A stretch of DNA of 64,000 nucleotides from positions 1 through 64,000 of the forward strand of contig NZ_GL882621.1 of assembly GCF_000195635.1 (NCBI RefSeq). The letters are read 5' to 3'. This document shows, piece by piece, positions 54,395 through 63,354 of this stretch. Each line of letters starts with the position of its first letter. Position 1 is the stretch's first letter. The stretch is from Bacteroides fluxus YIT 12057 (GTDB lineage Bacteria > Bacteroidota > Bacteroidia > Bacteroidales > Bacteroidaceae). A program made the translations under genes and the position numbers. The notes beneath the pieces are model-generated. The model worked only from the letters and a program-made list of their open reading frames with translations. It ran no database searches and was not told the origin of the DNA.

Positions 54395-55438
54395 ATGGCA
54401 CAATTGAATTTTGGCGGTGTTATTGAAAATGTAATGACCCGCGAAGAATTTCCTTTGGAAAAAGCACGTGAGATTTTGAAAGATGAGACAATTGCGGTAA
54501 TCGGTTATGGAGTACAAGGACCGGGACAGGCTTGTAATTTGCGTGACAATGGTTTCAATGTAATTGTAGGACAGCGTCCGGGCAAGACGTACGAGAAGGC
54601 CATTGCTGACGGATGGGTTCCGGGTGAAACTTTGTTCGGCATTGAGGAAGCATGCCAAAAGGGAACGGTTATTATGTGCCTGCTCTCTGATGCGGCAGTC
54701 ATGTCTGTATGGCCCGTAATGAAACCTTATCTGACAGCCGGAAAGGCACTTTATTTCTCTCATGGTTTTGCCATTACATGGAGCGACCGTACCGGTGTGG
54801 TTCCGCCGAAAGATATTGATGTAATCATGGTTGCGCCTAAAGGTTCGGGTACGTCACTTCGTACGATGTTCCTTGAGGGCCGTGGTTTGAACTCATCGTA
54901 CGCTATCTATCAGGATGCTACGGGCAAGGCATTGGACAGGACACTTGCTTTGGGTATCGGTATCGGTTCCGGTTATCTGTTCGAGACTACTTTCCAGCGT
55001 GAGGCTACTTCGGATTTGACCGGAGAACGCGGTTCATTGATGGGAGCCATCCAGGGATTGCTGTTGGCTCAGTATGAAGTATTGCGTGAAAACGGGCATA
55101 CTCCTTCCGAAGCATTCAATGAAACGGTTGAAGAGCTGACTCAGTCGTTGATGCCGTTGTTTGCAAAGAACGGTATGGACTGGATGTATGCCAATTGTTC
55201 GACTACTGCTCAGCGTGGTGCCCTGGATTGGATGACTCCGTTCCATGATGCCATCAAGCCGGTAGTAGAAAAATTGTATGCCAGCGTAAAATCCGGTAAT
55301 GAAGCCCAAATCTCCATTGACAGCAATTCCAAGCCGGATTATCGTGAAAAACTGAATGCGGAATTGAAAGCACTGCGTGAAAGCGAGATGTGGCAGACTG
55401 CCGTTACCGTTCGTAAACTTCGTCCGGAAAATAACTGA
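54395..55438 (+). CDS. ilvC: Ketol-acid reductoisomerase
   Basis: A 347-residue class I enzyme that converts acetolactate to dihydroxy-isovalerate using NAD(P)H and magnesium. The Rossmann motif is AVIGYGVQGPGQACNLRDNG; a following Arg in VGQRPGKTYE faces the cofactor phosphate. Metal and substrate motifs are SDLTGERGSLMGAIQGLLLA and AFNETVEELTQSLMPLF. It is the last gene of the ilv operon, 51 bases after the thioesterase and before a terminator. Confidence 0.97.
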   Translation: MAQLNFGGVIENVMTREEFPLEKAREILKDETIAVIGYGVQGPGQACNLRDNGFNVIVGQRPGKTYEKAIADGWVPGETLFGIEEACQKGTVIMCLLSDAAVMSVWPVMKPYLTAGKALYFSHGFAITWSDRTGVVPPKDIDVIMVAPKGSGTSLRTMFLEGRGLNSSYAIYQDATGKALDRTLALGIGIGSGYLFETTFQREATSDLTGERGSLMGAIQGLLLAQYEVLRENGHTPSEAFNETVEELTQSLMPLFAKNGMDWMYANCSTTAQRGALDWMTPFHDAIKPVVEKLYASVKSGNEAQISIDSNSKPDYREKLNAELKALRESEMWQTAVTVRKLRPENN

Positions 55439-55461
55439 TCAGGTTTATCATAGACAGTAAA

Positions 55462-55496
55462 AATGCCTCCTTTTCTTTTTGCGGAAAGGAGGCATT
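55462..55496. terminator. Bidirectional terminator after ilvC and the helicase gene
   Basis: aatgcctccttt (55462-55473) pairs with 55485-55496 around an 11-base loop. T-rich tracts follow in both directions (cttta on plus, ttttac on minus). It lies between the two convergent stop codons. Confidence 0.85.
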
Positions 55497-55498
55497 CT

Positions 55499-57382
55499 TT
55501 ATTCTTTAGAGATGTATTCCATCAATTTGCGGTAGAAACTGTGATGGCTTAACGTAGCGGCTTCTCCCAGAATAACGAGCTTCATCCTCGCTCTGGTAAT
55601 AGCCACATTCATTCTGCGCAAATCGTTGAGAAATCCGATCTGTCCTTCTTCATTTGCCCGTACCAGACTGATGAAGATGACGTCGCGCTCTTGTCCTTGG
55701 AAGCCGTCCACCGTATTTACGGTCAGCAGGCTGCGGTAGGGCTTCAGCGAAGCGTCCGTTTTTATTTTGTTGCGTAGGTATTGCACTTGCGCTCTATAAG
55801 GAGATATAATGCCGAAGTCTATCCGTTCTTCCAGGATGCGGTTGCTGCCGATTCGTGTGATGTAAGATTTTAATTCCTGGAGGAGCAGATTGGCTTCATC
55901 CTTGTTGATGCGTCCGAAGGTCTCACCTACAAATTCTTCCTTGAAATCCATATCGGAAGTGTCTATCCAGCTGATAGGTGAGTCCCAATCGAGGATTCCG
56001 CGGCAACGTACTTCGGGAGCGGCCTCCAGTTCTCCATTATAGAACCATTGGGAAGAAAATTTCATGATATCTTCGTGCATCCGGTATTGTACTTTCAATA
56101 AAGATACGGTAGAAGGCTTGCTGGAAACGACCTTTTCCATCAATGTACGTTCCAATCCGCCGCGTGCGGCTTCATGGCATTTGATGGTAGGCGGCAGTTG
56201 GCAGTGGTCGCCTGCCAGTACGACACGGTCTGCTTTCCGGATGGCTATCCAGCAGGCAGCTTCCAGGGCCTGTGCGGCTTCATCTATGAAAAGCGTGCCG
56301 AAGCGGTGCCCGTTCAATAGCCGGTGATTGCTGCTGACGAGTGTTGAGGCGATGACATGGGCACCGTCGAACAGGTCTGCATTGATTTGTATCTCCAGAG
56401 CTGTGGCACGGTCGCGCAAACGGCTCATACGGTTGCGTATGCCTTCCCTCTCATCGTAGTTGCCGCGGCGGGAACGTCCGCTGAGTTCGCGGAGGTTTTT
56501 CCGGATACTCCATAACTCAGTGTAAAGGGGGTGCCCCTCAAAACGTCGTTCGTAGGTAAAGGACAGCATTTTATCGTTGACACGTGTAGGATTTCCGATG
56601 CGCAGTACATTGACACCTCTGTCTATCAATTTTTCCGAAATCCAGTCGACGGCAGTATTGCTTTGCGCGCAAACCAGTACTTGGGGTTCCCGATGCAGGG
56701 TTTCATAAATGGCTTCTACAAGGGTCGTTGTTTTGCCTGTTCCCGGAGGACCGTGCACGATGGCCACATCCTTGGCGCATAAAACCTTGTTGACGGCAGT
56801 CTCCTGTGTGGAATTCAGCCATGGGAAACGGACGGGATAAAGCTCCCGGAAACCGGGTTTTCCCGTGCCCAGCATGATATCCCGTAGTTCGGACAGTCTG
56901 TTCCCTTTTGAACGCGACACATCTTCCAGAGCCTCGAACATGGTCCGGTAGGATGTTTCGTCGAAATAGAGCTGTATGCCAAGATTCTCCGCAGCCTGTA
57001 CCTCCATGACGGCATTTGCACCGGGCATGATGACCGCCATCCGTGTTTCGTCGGCATAGCTGACGGTGGCAATGAAATTCATATAGGTAATTTTTCCATC
57101 GGCCGACTGGCGGAAGAAACAGACAGGGCGGCCAAATTCAAAATTGTGTTCTATATCAGTATCTTCTGTATGTGTAATTTCTATTACCAACTGATTCAGG
57201 GAATTATAGTAGCTCCGTCCCGGAGAGGCAGGATACCAGCACAGGCCCCGTTTGACTTTTCGGGCCACTCCCATATTCTCTGTTTGCCGCCTGAACTCCT
57301 CCTTTTCGAATTCATATTCCATCCGCAGCAGGAGTTGTTGCTGCTGGAGGTGCAGGATAGGGGACTGTATTTCGTGGCTCAT
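55499..57382 (-). CDS. Superfamily I DNA/RNA helicase (SMUBP2/IGHMBP2-like)
   Basis: I start at the ATG read from 57382 (MSHEIQSPILHLQQQQLLLR), because the longer frame begins with TTG at 57406, which overlaps a likely -7 box. The 627-residue protein has an N-terminal beta region, then helicase motifs: I HGPPGTGKTTTLVEAI (near 215), Ia CAQSNTAVDWISEKL, II LFIDEAAQALEAACW (near 365), III VVLAGDHCQLPPTI, V/VI TVNTVDGFQGQERDVIFISL and MNVAITRARMKLVILG. Family role: ATP-driven unwinding of nucleic acids, here probably RNA or DNA repair related. It is a single gene. Confidence 0.93.
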   Translation of the reverse strand: MSHEIQSPILHLQQQQLLLRMEYEFEKEEFRRQTENMGVARKVKRGLCWYPASPGRSYYNSLNQLVIEITHTEDTDIEHNFEFGRPVCFFRQSADGKITYMNFIATVSYADETRMAVIMPGANAVMEVQAAENLGIQLYFDETSYRTMFEALEDVSRSKGNRLSELRDIMLGTGKPGFRELYPVRFPWLNSTQETAVNKVLCAKDVAIVHGPPGTGKTTTLVEAIYETLHREPQVLVCAQSNTAVDWISEKLIDRGVNVLRIGNPTRVNDKMLSFTYERRFEGHPLYTELWSIRKNLRELSGRSRRGNYDEREGIRNRMSRLRDRATALEIQINADLFDGAHVIASTLVSSNHRLLNGHRFGTLFIDEAAQALEAACWIAIRKADRVVLAGDHCQLPPTIKCHEAARGGLERTLMEKVVSSKPSTVSLLKVQYRMHEDIMKFSSQWFYNGELEAAPEVRCRGILDWDSPISWIDTSDMDFKEEFVGETFGRINKDEANLLLQELKSYITRIGSNRILEERIDFGIISPYRAQVQYLRNKIKTDASLKPYRSLLTVNTVDGFQGQERDVIFISLVRANEEGQIGFLNDLRRMNVAITRARMKLVILGEAATLSHHSFYRKLMEYISKE

Positions 57383-57403
57383 TATAAACGGGGATTTTCT
57401 TTG

Positions 57404-57411
57404 CAAAGGTA
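57404..57411 (-). promoter_or_regulatory. Likely -7 box for the helicase gene
   Basis: Minus-strand TACCTTTG matches TAnnTTTG, 21 bases before the chosen ATG. The -33 element is not clear. Confidence 0.4.
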
Positions 57412-57531
57412 ATCATTCTCTGTTTTCAGTGGAAGAAAAGTTTTGTTTTGTTAAACATTTAGTTCTTTTTGCTTGTTAATAATATTGATTTGTAATCTTT
57501 ACAATAATGAAAAACTAAAAAATAGAAGGTT

Positions 57532-59775
57532 ATGGTTTATGATTTAACGATGCTCAAGGCGTTTTATGCAAATTACTCAGAGAAAATAGAACGCATACGG
57601 ACCGTACTGCAACGTCCGCTGACTTTAGCAGAAAAGATTTTGTACGCTCATTTGTATGATGGGAAAGAAGTGGAAAACTACAGGCGGGGGGAAGATTATG
57701 TGAATTTCCGTCCTGACCGTGTGGCTATGCAAGATGCGACTGCCCAGATGGCTTTGCTGCAATTTATGAATGCGGGACGCGAGCAGGTTGCGGTTCCTTC
57801 TACCGTGCATTGCGACCATCTGATACAGGCATATAAAGGAGCCAAAGAAGACATTGCCACAGCTACAAAGACCAATGAGGAGGTGTATGATTTCCTTCGT
57901 GACGCTTCCTCCCGTTACGGCATCGGTTTCTGGCAGCCCGGTGCGGGTATCATCCACCAGGTAGTGCTGGAAAACTATGCTTTCCCGGGCGGAATGATGG
58001 TAGGCACAGACTCGCATACTCCCAATGCAGGAGGATTGGGCATGATAGCTATCGGGGTGGGAGGCGCCGATGCGGTAGATGTAATGACCGGAATGGAATG
58101 GGAGCTGAAAATGCCCCGCTTGATCGGAGTCCGTTTGACGGGTAAGTTGAGTGGCTGGGCCGCCCCCAAAGATGTGATTTTAAAGTTGGCGGGTATTCTG
58201 ACTGTAAAGGGAGGAACGAATGCCATTATAGAATATTTCGGCCCGGGCACGGAATGCCTGTCTGCCACCGGCAAGGCAACCATTTGCAACATGGGTGCCG
58301 AAGTAGGGGCAACTACTTCTTTATTTCCCTACGACGGGCGGATGGTGACCTACTTGAAAGCTACCGGCAGGGAAGAGGTGGCTGCCATGGCGGATGCCGT
58401 CGCTGCCGAACTTCGGCCGGATGAGGACGTTGTTGCCAATCCGGAGAAGTATTATGACCGGATTATCGATATCGACCTTTCCCTGTTGGAACCCTACATC
58501 AATGGTCCGTTCACGCCGGACGCCGCTACGCCGATTTCCAAATTTGCCGAGAAAGTAATACTCAACGATTATCCCCGCAGGATGGAAGTGGGGCTGATCG
58601 GGTCATGCACCAACTCCTCTTATCAGGACCTGAGCCGTGCCGCTTCTTTGGCGCGCCAAGTGAAGGAGAAAGAGCTGGATGTTGCGGGTGCCTTGATAGT
58701 CAATCCCGGTTCGGAACAGATCCGTGCGACGGCCGAACGCGACGGCATGATCAGCGCTTTTGAAGAAATCGGTGCTACCATCATGGCAAATGCCTGTGGC
58801 CCATGTATCGGGCAGTGGAAACGTTGTACCGATGATGCGGAACGCAAGAACTCCATCGTGACTTCTTTCAACCGCAATTTCGCCAAACGTGCAGACGGCA
58901 ATCCGAACACTTATGCCTATGTGGCTTCTCCCGAGCTGACCATGGCATTGACCATTGCCGGTGACCTTTGCTTCAATCCTCTGCGGGATACTCTGGTGAA
59001 CCGTAAAGGAGAAAGAGTGAAACTTTCCGAACCTGTGGGTGAAGAGCTGCCGCCGCGTGGTTTTGCTTCCGGGCATGAGGGATACGTTGCACCTTCCAAT
59101 GGAAAGAAGGAAATTGCGGTTGCCCCCGATTCCCAACGCTTGCAGTTGCTGGCTCCTTTTCCGGCTTGGGACGGGAAGGACTTGTCGGATATGCCTTTGT
59201 TGCTGAAAGTTCAAGGCAAATGTACTACGGACCATATTTCAATGGCAGGCCCGTGGCTCCGTTTCCGCGGGCATCTGGAGAATATATCGGACAATATGCT
59301 GATGGGTGCGGTCAATGCCTTCAACGGAGAGACCAACAGTGTCTGGAACCGTGTGACCAATGCTTACGGAACCGTTTCCGGCACTGCCAAACTGTATAAA
59401 TCGGAAGGCATTCCTTCTATGGTAGTTGCTGAAGAGAATTACGGTGAGGGTTCCAGCCGCGAGCATGCTGCCATGGAACCAAGATTCCTGAACGTACGCG
59501 TCATTCTTGCCAAGAGTTTTGCCCGTATCCATGAAACCAATCTCAAGAAGCAGGGGATGTTGGCGCTGACTTTTGCCGATAAGGCCGATTACGATAAAAT
59601 ACAGGAACATGACTTGCTTTCTGTCATCGGATTGAAAGACTTTGCTCCGGGGCGGAATCTGGAAGTCGTTCTTCACCATGAAGATGGCACCAAGGAGAGT
59701 TTTCCGGTGCAACATACGTATAATGAACAGCAGATAAGGTGGTTTCGTGCCGGTTCTGCACTTAATGCACGATAG
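57532..59775 (+). CDS. acn: Aconitate hydratase
   Basis: A 747-residue [4Fe-4S] enzyme of the mitochondrial-type aconitase group that interconverts citrate and isocitrate. Motifs: [40 protein letters not shown], cluster cysteines in [19 protein letters not shown] and [16 protein letters not shown], and the swivelling domain with [16 protein letters not shown]. It is the first of three genes; icd starts 3 bases after its stop. Together they form the oxidative branch of the TCA cycle that leads to 2-oxoglutarate and glutamate. Confidence 0.97.
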   Translation: MVYDLTMLKAFYANYSEKIERIRTVLQRPLTLAEKILYAHLYDGKEVENYRRGEDYVNFRPDRVAMQDATAQMALLQFMNAGREQVAVPSTVHCDHLIQAYKGAKEDIATATKTNEEVYDFLRDASSRYGIGFWQPGAGIIHQVVLENYAFPGGMMVGTDSHTPNAGGLGMIAIGVGGADAVDVMTGMEWELKMPRLIGVRLTGKLSGWAAPKDVILKLAGILTVKGGTNAIIEYFGPGTECLSATGKATICNMGAEVGATTSLFPYDGRMVTYLKATGREEVAAMADAVAAELRPDEDVVANPEKYYDRIIDIDLSLLEPYINGPFTPDAATPISKFAEKVILNDYPRRMEVGLIGSCTNSSYQDLSRAASLARQVKEKELDVAGALIVNPGSEQIRATAERDGMISAFEEIGATIMANACGPCIGQWKRCTDDAERKNSIVTSFNRNFAKRADGNPNTYAYVASPELTMALTIAGDLCFNPLRDTLVNRKGERVKLSEPVGEELPPRGFASGHEGYVAPSNGKKEIAVAPDSQRLQLLAPFPAWDGKDLSDMPLLLKVQGKCTTDHISMAGPWLRFRGHLENISDNMLMGAVNAFNGETNSVWNRVTNAYGTVSGTAKLYKSEGIPSMVVAEENYGEGSSREHAAMEPRFLNVRVILAKSFARIHETNLKKQGMLALTFADKADYDKIQEHDLLSVIGLKDFAPGRNLEVVLHHEDGTKESFPVQHTYNEQQIRWFRAGSALNAR

Positions 59776-59778
59776 AAT

Positions 59779-60927
59779 ATGGAAAAGATTACTGTACCTT
59801 TTATTACAGGTGACGGAGTGGGCGCCGAGGTGACCCCATCCATGCAGGCTGTTGTAGATGCCGCTGTCAAGAAAGCCTATGACGGGAAGCGTGGCATTGA
59901 ATGGAAAGAAGTTTTGGCAGGGGAACGTGCCTTTAAGGAGACTGGTTCATGGCTGCCGGAAGAGACGATGGAAGCTTTCCGTACTTATAAGGTGGGCATT
60001 AAGGGCCCGTTGACGACACCTGTCGGCGGAGGAATCCGTTCCTTGAACGTGGCGTTGAGGCAGACACTCGATTTATATGTTTGCCTGCGCCCGGTGCGTT
60101 GGTACCGGGGAGTGGTTTCTCCGCTGAAGGAACCCCGTAAAGTGAATATGTGCGTGTTCCGTGAAAACACGGAAGATATCTATGCCGGAATCGAGTGGGA
60201 GGCCGGCACGCCGGAAGCCGAGAAGTTCTATCGTTTCCTGCATGATGAAATGGGGGTGACCAAAGTCCGTTTTCCCGGGACTTCTTCTTTTGGTGTGAAG
60301 CCTGTTTCCAGGGAAGGGACGGAACGTCTGGTGCGTGCTGCCTGTGAGTATGCGTTGGAGCACGGATTGCCTTCGGTGACACTGGTTCATAAAGGAAATA
60401 TCATGAAGTTCACCGAGGGAGGTTTTAAAAAATGGGGGTATGAGTTGGCGGAAAAGGAGTTCGGTAAGGAAATTGCGGAGGGCCGTCTGGTTATCAAGGA
60501 CTGCATAGCCGACGCTTTCCTGCAAAACACGTTGCTCATTCCGGAAGAGTATTCCGTCATAGCCACGTTGAACTTGAACGGTGATTACATATCCGACCAG
60601 CTGGCGGCCATGGTAGGCGGTATCGGCATCGCCCCCGGTGCCAATGTCAATTACAGGACAGGACATGCCATCTTTGAGGCGACTCATGGTACGGCTCCCG
60701 CCATTGCGGGAAAAGATATCGTGAATCCCTGTTCCATCATTCTGTCTGCCGTCATGATGCTTCAGCATTGGGGGTGGAAGGAAGCGGCTTCTTTGGTGGA
60801 AAAGGCATTGGAGCAAAGTTTTGTCGAGGGACGTGCCACTGCCGATTTGGCCCGTTTCATGCCGGATGGAGTCTCTTTATCTACCTCCGCCTTTACAGAG
60901 GAGATTGTGGGAAGAATTGAAAAATAA
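59779..60927 (+). CDS. icd: Isocitrate dehydrogenase
   Basis: A 382-residue decarboxylating dehydrogenase. Motifs: [36 protein letters not shown] (substrate loop with the Ser phosphorylated in E. coli), [37 protein letters not shown] and [20 protein letters not shown]. At the cofactor site E. coli has Lys344-Tyr345 to hold the NADP phosphate; here these are A308-I309, so NADP use is not assured and NAD or dual use is possible. Shorter than the E. coli enzyme (416). Middle gene of acn-icd-gltA; gltA begins 20 bases later. Confidence 0.94.
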   Translation: MEKITVPFITGDGVGAEVTPSMQAVVDAAVKKAYDGKRGIEWKEVLAGERAFKETGSWLPEETMEAFRTYKVGIKGPLTTPVGGGIRSLNVALRQTLDLYVCLRPVRWYRGVVSPLKEPRKVNMCVFRENTEDIYAGIEWEAGTPEAEKFYRFLHDEMGVTKVRFPGTSSFGVKPVSREGTERLVRAACEYALEHGLPSVTLVHKGNIMKFTEGGFKKWGYELAEKEFGKEIAEGRLVIKDCIADAFLQNTLLIPEEYSVIATLNLNGDYISDQLAAMVGGIGIAPGANVNYRTGHAIFEATHGTAPAIAGKDIVNPCSIILSAVMMLQHWGWKEAASLVEKALEQSFVEGRATADLARFMPDGVSLSTSAFTEEIVGRIEK

Positions 60928-60947
60928 CAAAAAAAAACATACATGCC

Positions 60948-62291
60948 ATGAAAAAGGAATATTTGATTTATAAGCTTTCCGAGGATTTGAAGGAAGCCAC
61001 CCGGATTGAGAACGAACTGTTCAAGAAGTTTGATGTGAAGCGCGGGTTGCGCAATGAGGACGGGACCGGTGTATTGGTCGGGCTGACCAAGATAGGCAAT
61101 GTAGTGGGCTATGAACGCATTCCCGGAGGTGGCTTGAAGCCTATTCCCGGCAAGCTGTTCTACCGGGGCTATGACGTGGAGGATTTGGCGCATGCGGCCA
61201 TCAGGGAAAAACGTTTCGGCTTTGAGGAGGTTGCCTATCTTTTGCTTTCCGGACGCTTGCCCGACAAGGAAGAACTGAAATCCTTCCTTGAACTGATTAA
61301 CGACAATATGCCCCTGGAGCAAAAGACGAAGATGAACATCATCGAACTTGAGGGAAACAACATTATGAATATTCTGGCACGCAGCGTGCTCGAGATGTAT
61401 CGCTTTGATCCTGCCGCCGACGATACTTCCCGTGACAATCTGATGCGCCAGAGCATTGAACTGATATCCAAGTTCCCTACCATCATTGCCTATGCCTACA
61501 ATATGCTCCGGCATGCCACTCACGGGCGCTCCCTGCATATACGCCATCCGCAGGAGAACCTTTCCATAGCCGAGAATTTTCTCTATATGCTGAAAAAGGA
61601 TTATACCGAACTGGATGCCCGTACCCTTGACCTTCTGCTGGTGCTGCAGGCGGAACACGGCGGCGGTAACAATTCTACTTTTACCGTACGCGTCACTTCT
61701 TCTACAGGAACCGACACTTACTCTGCGATAGCGGCAGGCATAGGTTCCTTGAAAGGGCCGCTCCATGGTGGAGCCAATATCCAGGTGGCAGATATGTTCC
61801 ATCATTTGCAGGACAATATTCAGGACTGGACCAACGTAGATGAGATTGACACTTACTTCACCCGCATGTTGAATAAGGAAGTCTATAATAAGACCGGGCT
61901 GATTTACGGTATCGGCCATGCTGTCTATACCATTTCAGATCCCCGTGCCATTCTTTTGAAAGAGCTGGCCCGTGACCTTGCCCGTGAAAAGGGGAAGGAA
62001 CGGGAATTTGCCTTTCTCGAATTGTTGGAAGAACGTGCCATCGAAGTGTTTGGCCGTATAAAGAACAACGGAAAGACCGTCTCGAGCAATGTTGATTTCT
62101 ATTCGGGCTTTGTTTATGAGATGATTGGCTTGCCGCAAGAAATCTTCACGCCTCTGTTTGCCATGGCACGTATCGTGGGCTGGTGTGCCCACCGCAATGA
62201 AGAGTTGAACTTTGAAGGCAAGCGTATCATTCGTCCTGCCTACAAGAATGTTTTGGATGAGACGGCGTACGTGCCTATCAAGAAACGCTAA
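60948..62291 (+). CDS. gltA: Citrate synthase
   Basis: A 447-residue enzyme that condenses acetyl-CoA and oxaloacetate. The active-site residues are visible: His in LQAEHGGGNNSTF, His in GLIYGIGHAVYTISDP and Asp in SSNVDFYSGFVYEM. A further motif is LKGPLHGGANIQVADMF. The N-terminal about 60 residues (MKKEYLIYKLSEDLKEATRI and on) are the extension found in the Bacteroides type. It is the last gene of the acn-icd-gltA operon; a T-flanked palindrome at 62336-62362 probably terminates it. Confidence 0.96.
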   Translation: MKKEYLIYKLSEDLKEATRIENELFKKFDVKRGLRNEDGTGVLVGLTKIGNVVGYERIPGGGLKPIPGKLFYRGYDVEDLAHAAIREKRFGFEEVAYLLLSGRLPDKEELKSFLELINDNMPLEQKTKMNIIELEGNNIMNILARSVLEMYRFDPAADDTSRDNLMRQSIELISKFPTIIAYAYNMLRHATHGRSLHIRHPQENLSIAENFLYMLKKDYTELDARTLDLLLVLQAEHGGGNNSTFTVRVTSSTGTDTYSAIAAGIGSLKGPLHGGANIQVADMFHHLQDNIQDWTNVDEIDTYFTRMLNKEVYNKTGLIYGIGHAVYTISDPRAILLKELARDLAREKGKEREFAFLELLEERAIEVFGRIKNNGKTVSSNVDFYSGFVYEMIGLPQEIFTPLFAMARIVGWCAHRNEELNFEGKRIIRPAYKNVLDETAYVPIKKR

Positions 62292-62315
62292 GAACCGAAA
62301 CTGGCTATTTTTAAT

Positions 62316-62401
62316 CGTTCCATCATGGAGTAAAAATCGTTCCTCCATGGTGGAACGATTTTTACCCCACGGTGGAACGAAATTTTCTCCATGGTGGAAC
62401 G
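62316..62401. repeat. Palindromic repeat cluster after gltA
   Basis: Four copies or half-copies of the motif cgttccaccatggtggaacg: half at 62316-62328, near-full palindrome at 62338-62357, half at 62365-62379 and 62386-62401. The full copy has an A-tract before and T-tract after it (62334-62362), so it can also serve as a terminator. The design (about 20-bp palindrome plus half-copies) parallels the unrelated cluster at 26616-26710. Confidence 0.8.
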
Positions 62402-62489
62402 ATTCTTCTTTCGTATCTTCGCAGCTTAATCTTCTTAGGAAAAAACGTTGGCTTTTGCATGAAAAATTTTAATTATCCGGGGAAAACGA

Positions 62490-62519
62490 TTTGATTGTCG
62501 TGAGTTTTCTGTATCTTTG
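62490..62519 (+). promoter_or_regulatory. Promoter of the 5-alpha-reductase-like gene
   Basis: TTTG (62490-62493), an 18-base spacer and TATCTTTG (62512-62519) fit the Bacteroides promoter consensus. The start codon follows 20 bases later. Confidence 0.6.
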
Positions 62520-62539
62520 CTTCGCTTAAATAAAGGACT

Positions 62540-63310
62540 ATGAATCAGGAAACTTTTCAGCTCTTTCTGTGGGTGATGAGTGCTGTGGCATTGATTGTCT
62601 TTATTGCGCTCTATTTTGTCAAAGCCGGTTATGGCATGTTCCGTACCGCCTCGTGGGGAATTTCCATCAATAATAAATGGGCCTGGGTACTAATGGAAGC
62701 ACCGGTCTTTGTCGTCATGTTTCTGCTGTGGGGAAGAAGCGGAACCGGTTTTTCCCTGCCGGAATATTTATTTTTCCTCTTGTTCCAGTTGCACTATCTC
62801 CAGCGCGCATTCATTTTCCCTTTTCTGCTGAAGGGAAAAGGCCGGATGCCATTGGCCATCATGGCAATGGGGATTGTTTTCAATGTGCTGAACGGGGTCA
62901 TGCAGGCCGGCGGGCTATTCTATTTTGCACCGGCCGGGCTTTATGCCGACGGTTGGGCCTATCTGTTGAAACCCCATGCGGTGACCGGTATCTTTTTATT
63001 CTTTCTGGGCATGGGTATCAACCTCCATTCTGACCGTGTAATACGTCATCTTCGTAAACCCGGTGATACAAGGCACTATTTGCCCGGCGGCGGGTTGTAC
63101 CGGTATGTCACTTCGGCCAATTATCTGGGTGAGCTGGTGGAGTGGACAGGATTTGCGGTTCTGACGGCTTCGCCTGCAGCGTGGGTGTTCGTGTGGTGGA
63201 CTTTTGCTAATTTGGTTCCCCGTGCCGATGCCATTCACCGTCATTACCGGGATGAATTCGGTGATGAAGCGGTAGGAAAACGCAAGCGTATTATACCTTT
63301 TATTTATTGA
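62540..63310 (+). CDS. Steroid 5-alpha-reductase family membrane protein
   Basis: A 256-residue integral membrane protein with six or seven hydrophobic segments and the family C-terminus: GGGLYRYVTSANYLGELVEW followed by TGFAVLT, and the end YRDEFGDEAVGKRKRIIPFIY. Family role: NADPH-dependent reduction of 3-oxo-4-ene steroids (or related lipids). In gut Bacteroidetes, 5-alpha-reductases of this kind act in formation of allo-bile acids and 5-alpha-steroids. Its start is 20 bases from a good promoter. The next gene, 44 bases downstream, is a flavin ene-reductase, supporting a joint role in double-bond reduction. The natural substrate is not known from sequence. Confidence 0.85.
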   Translation: MNQETFQLFLWVMSAVALIVFIALYFVKAGYGMFRTASWGISINNKWAWVLMEAPVFVVMFLLWGRSGTGFSLPEYLFFLLFQLHYLQRAFIFPFLLKGKGRMPLAIMAMGIVFNVLNGVMQAGGLFYFAPAGLYADGWAYLLKPHAVTGIFLFFLGMGINLHSDRVIRHLRKPGDTRHYLPGGGLYRYVTSANYLGELVEWTGFAVLTASPAAWVFVWWTFANLVPRADAIHRHYRDEFGDEAVGKRKRIIPFIY

Positions 63311-63354
63311 AAGGACAGGTAAAGGAACATAATCAGTAAAATACAAATAATAAC

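Noticed and set aside
60762-61919. 385-codon minus-strand open frame
   Set aside because: Antisense to icd and gltA, both with complete active sites.
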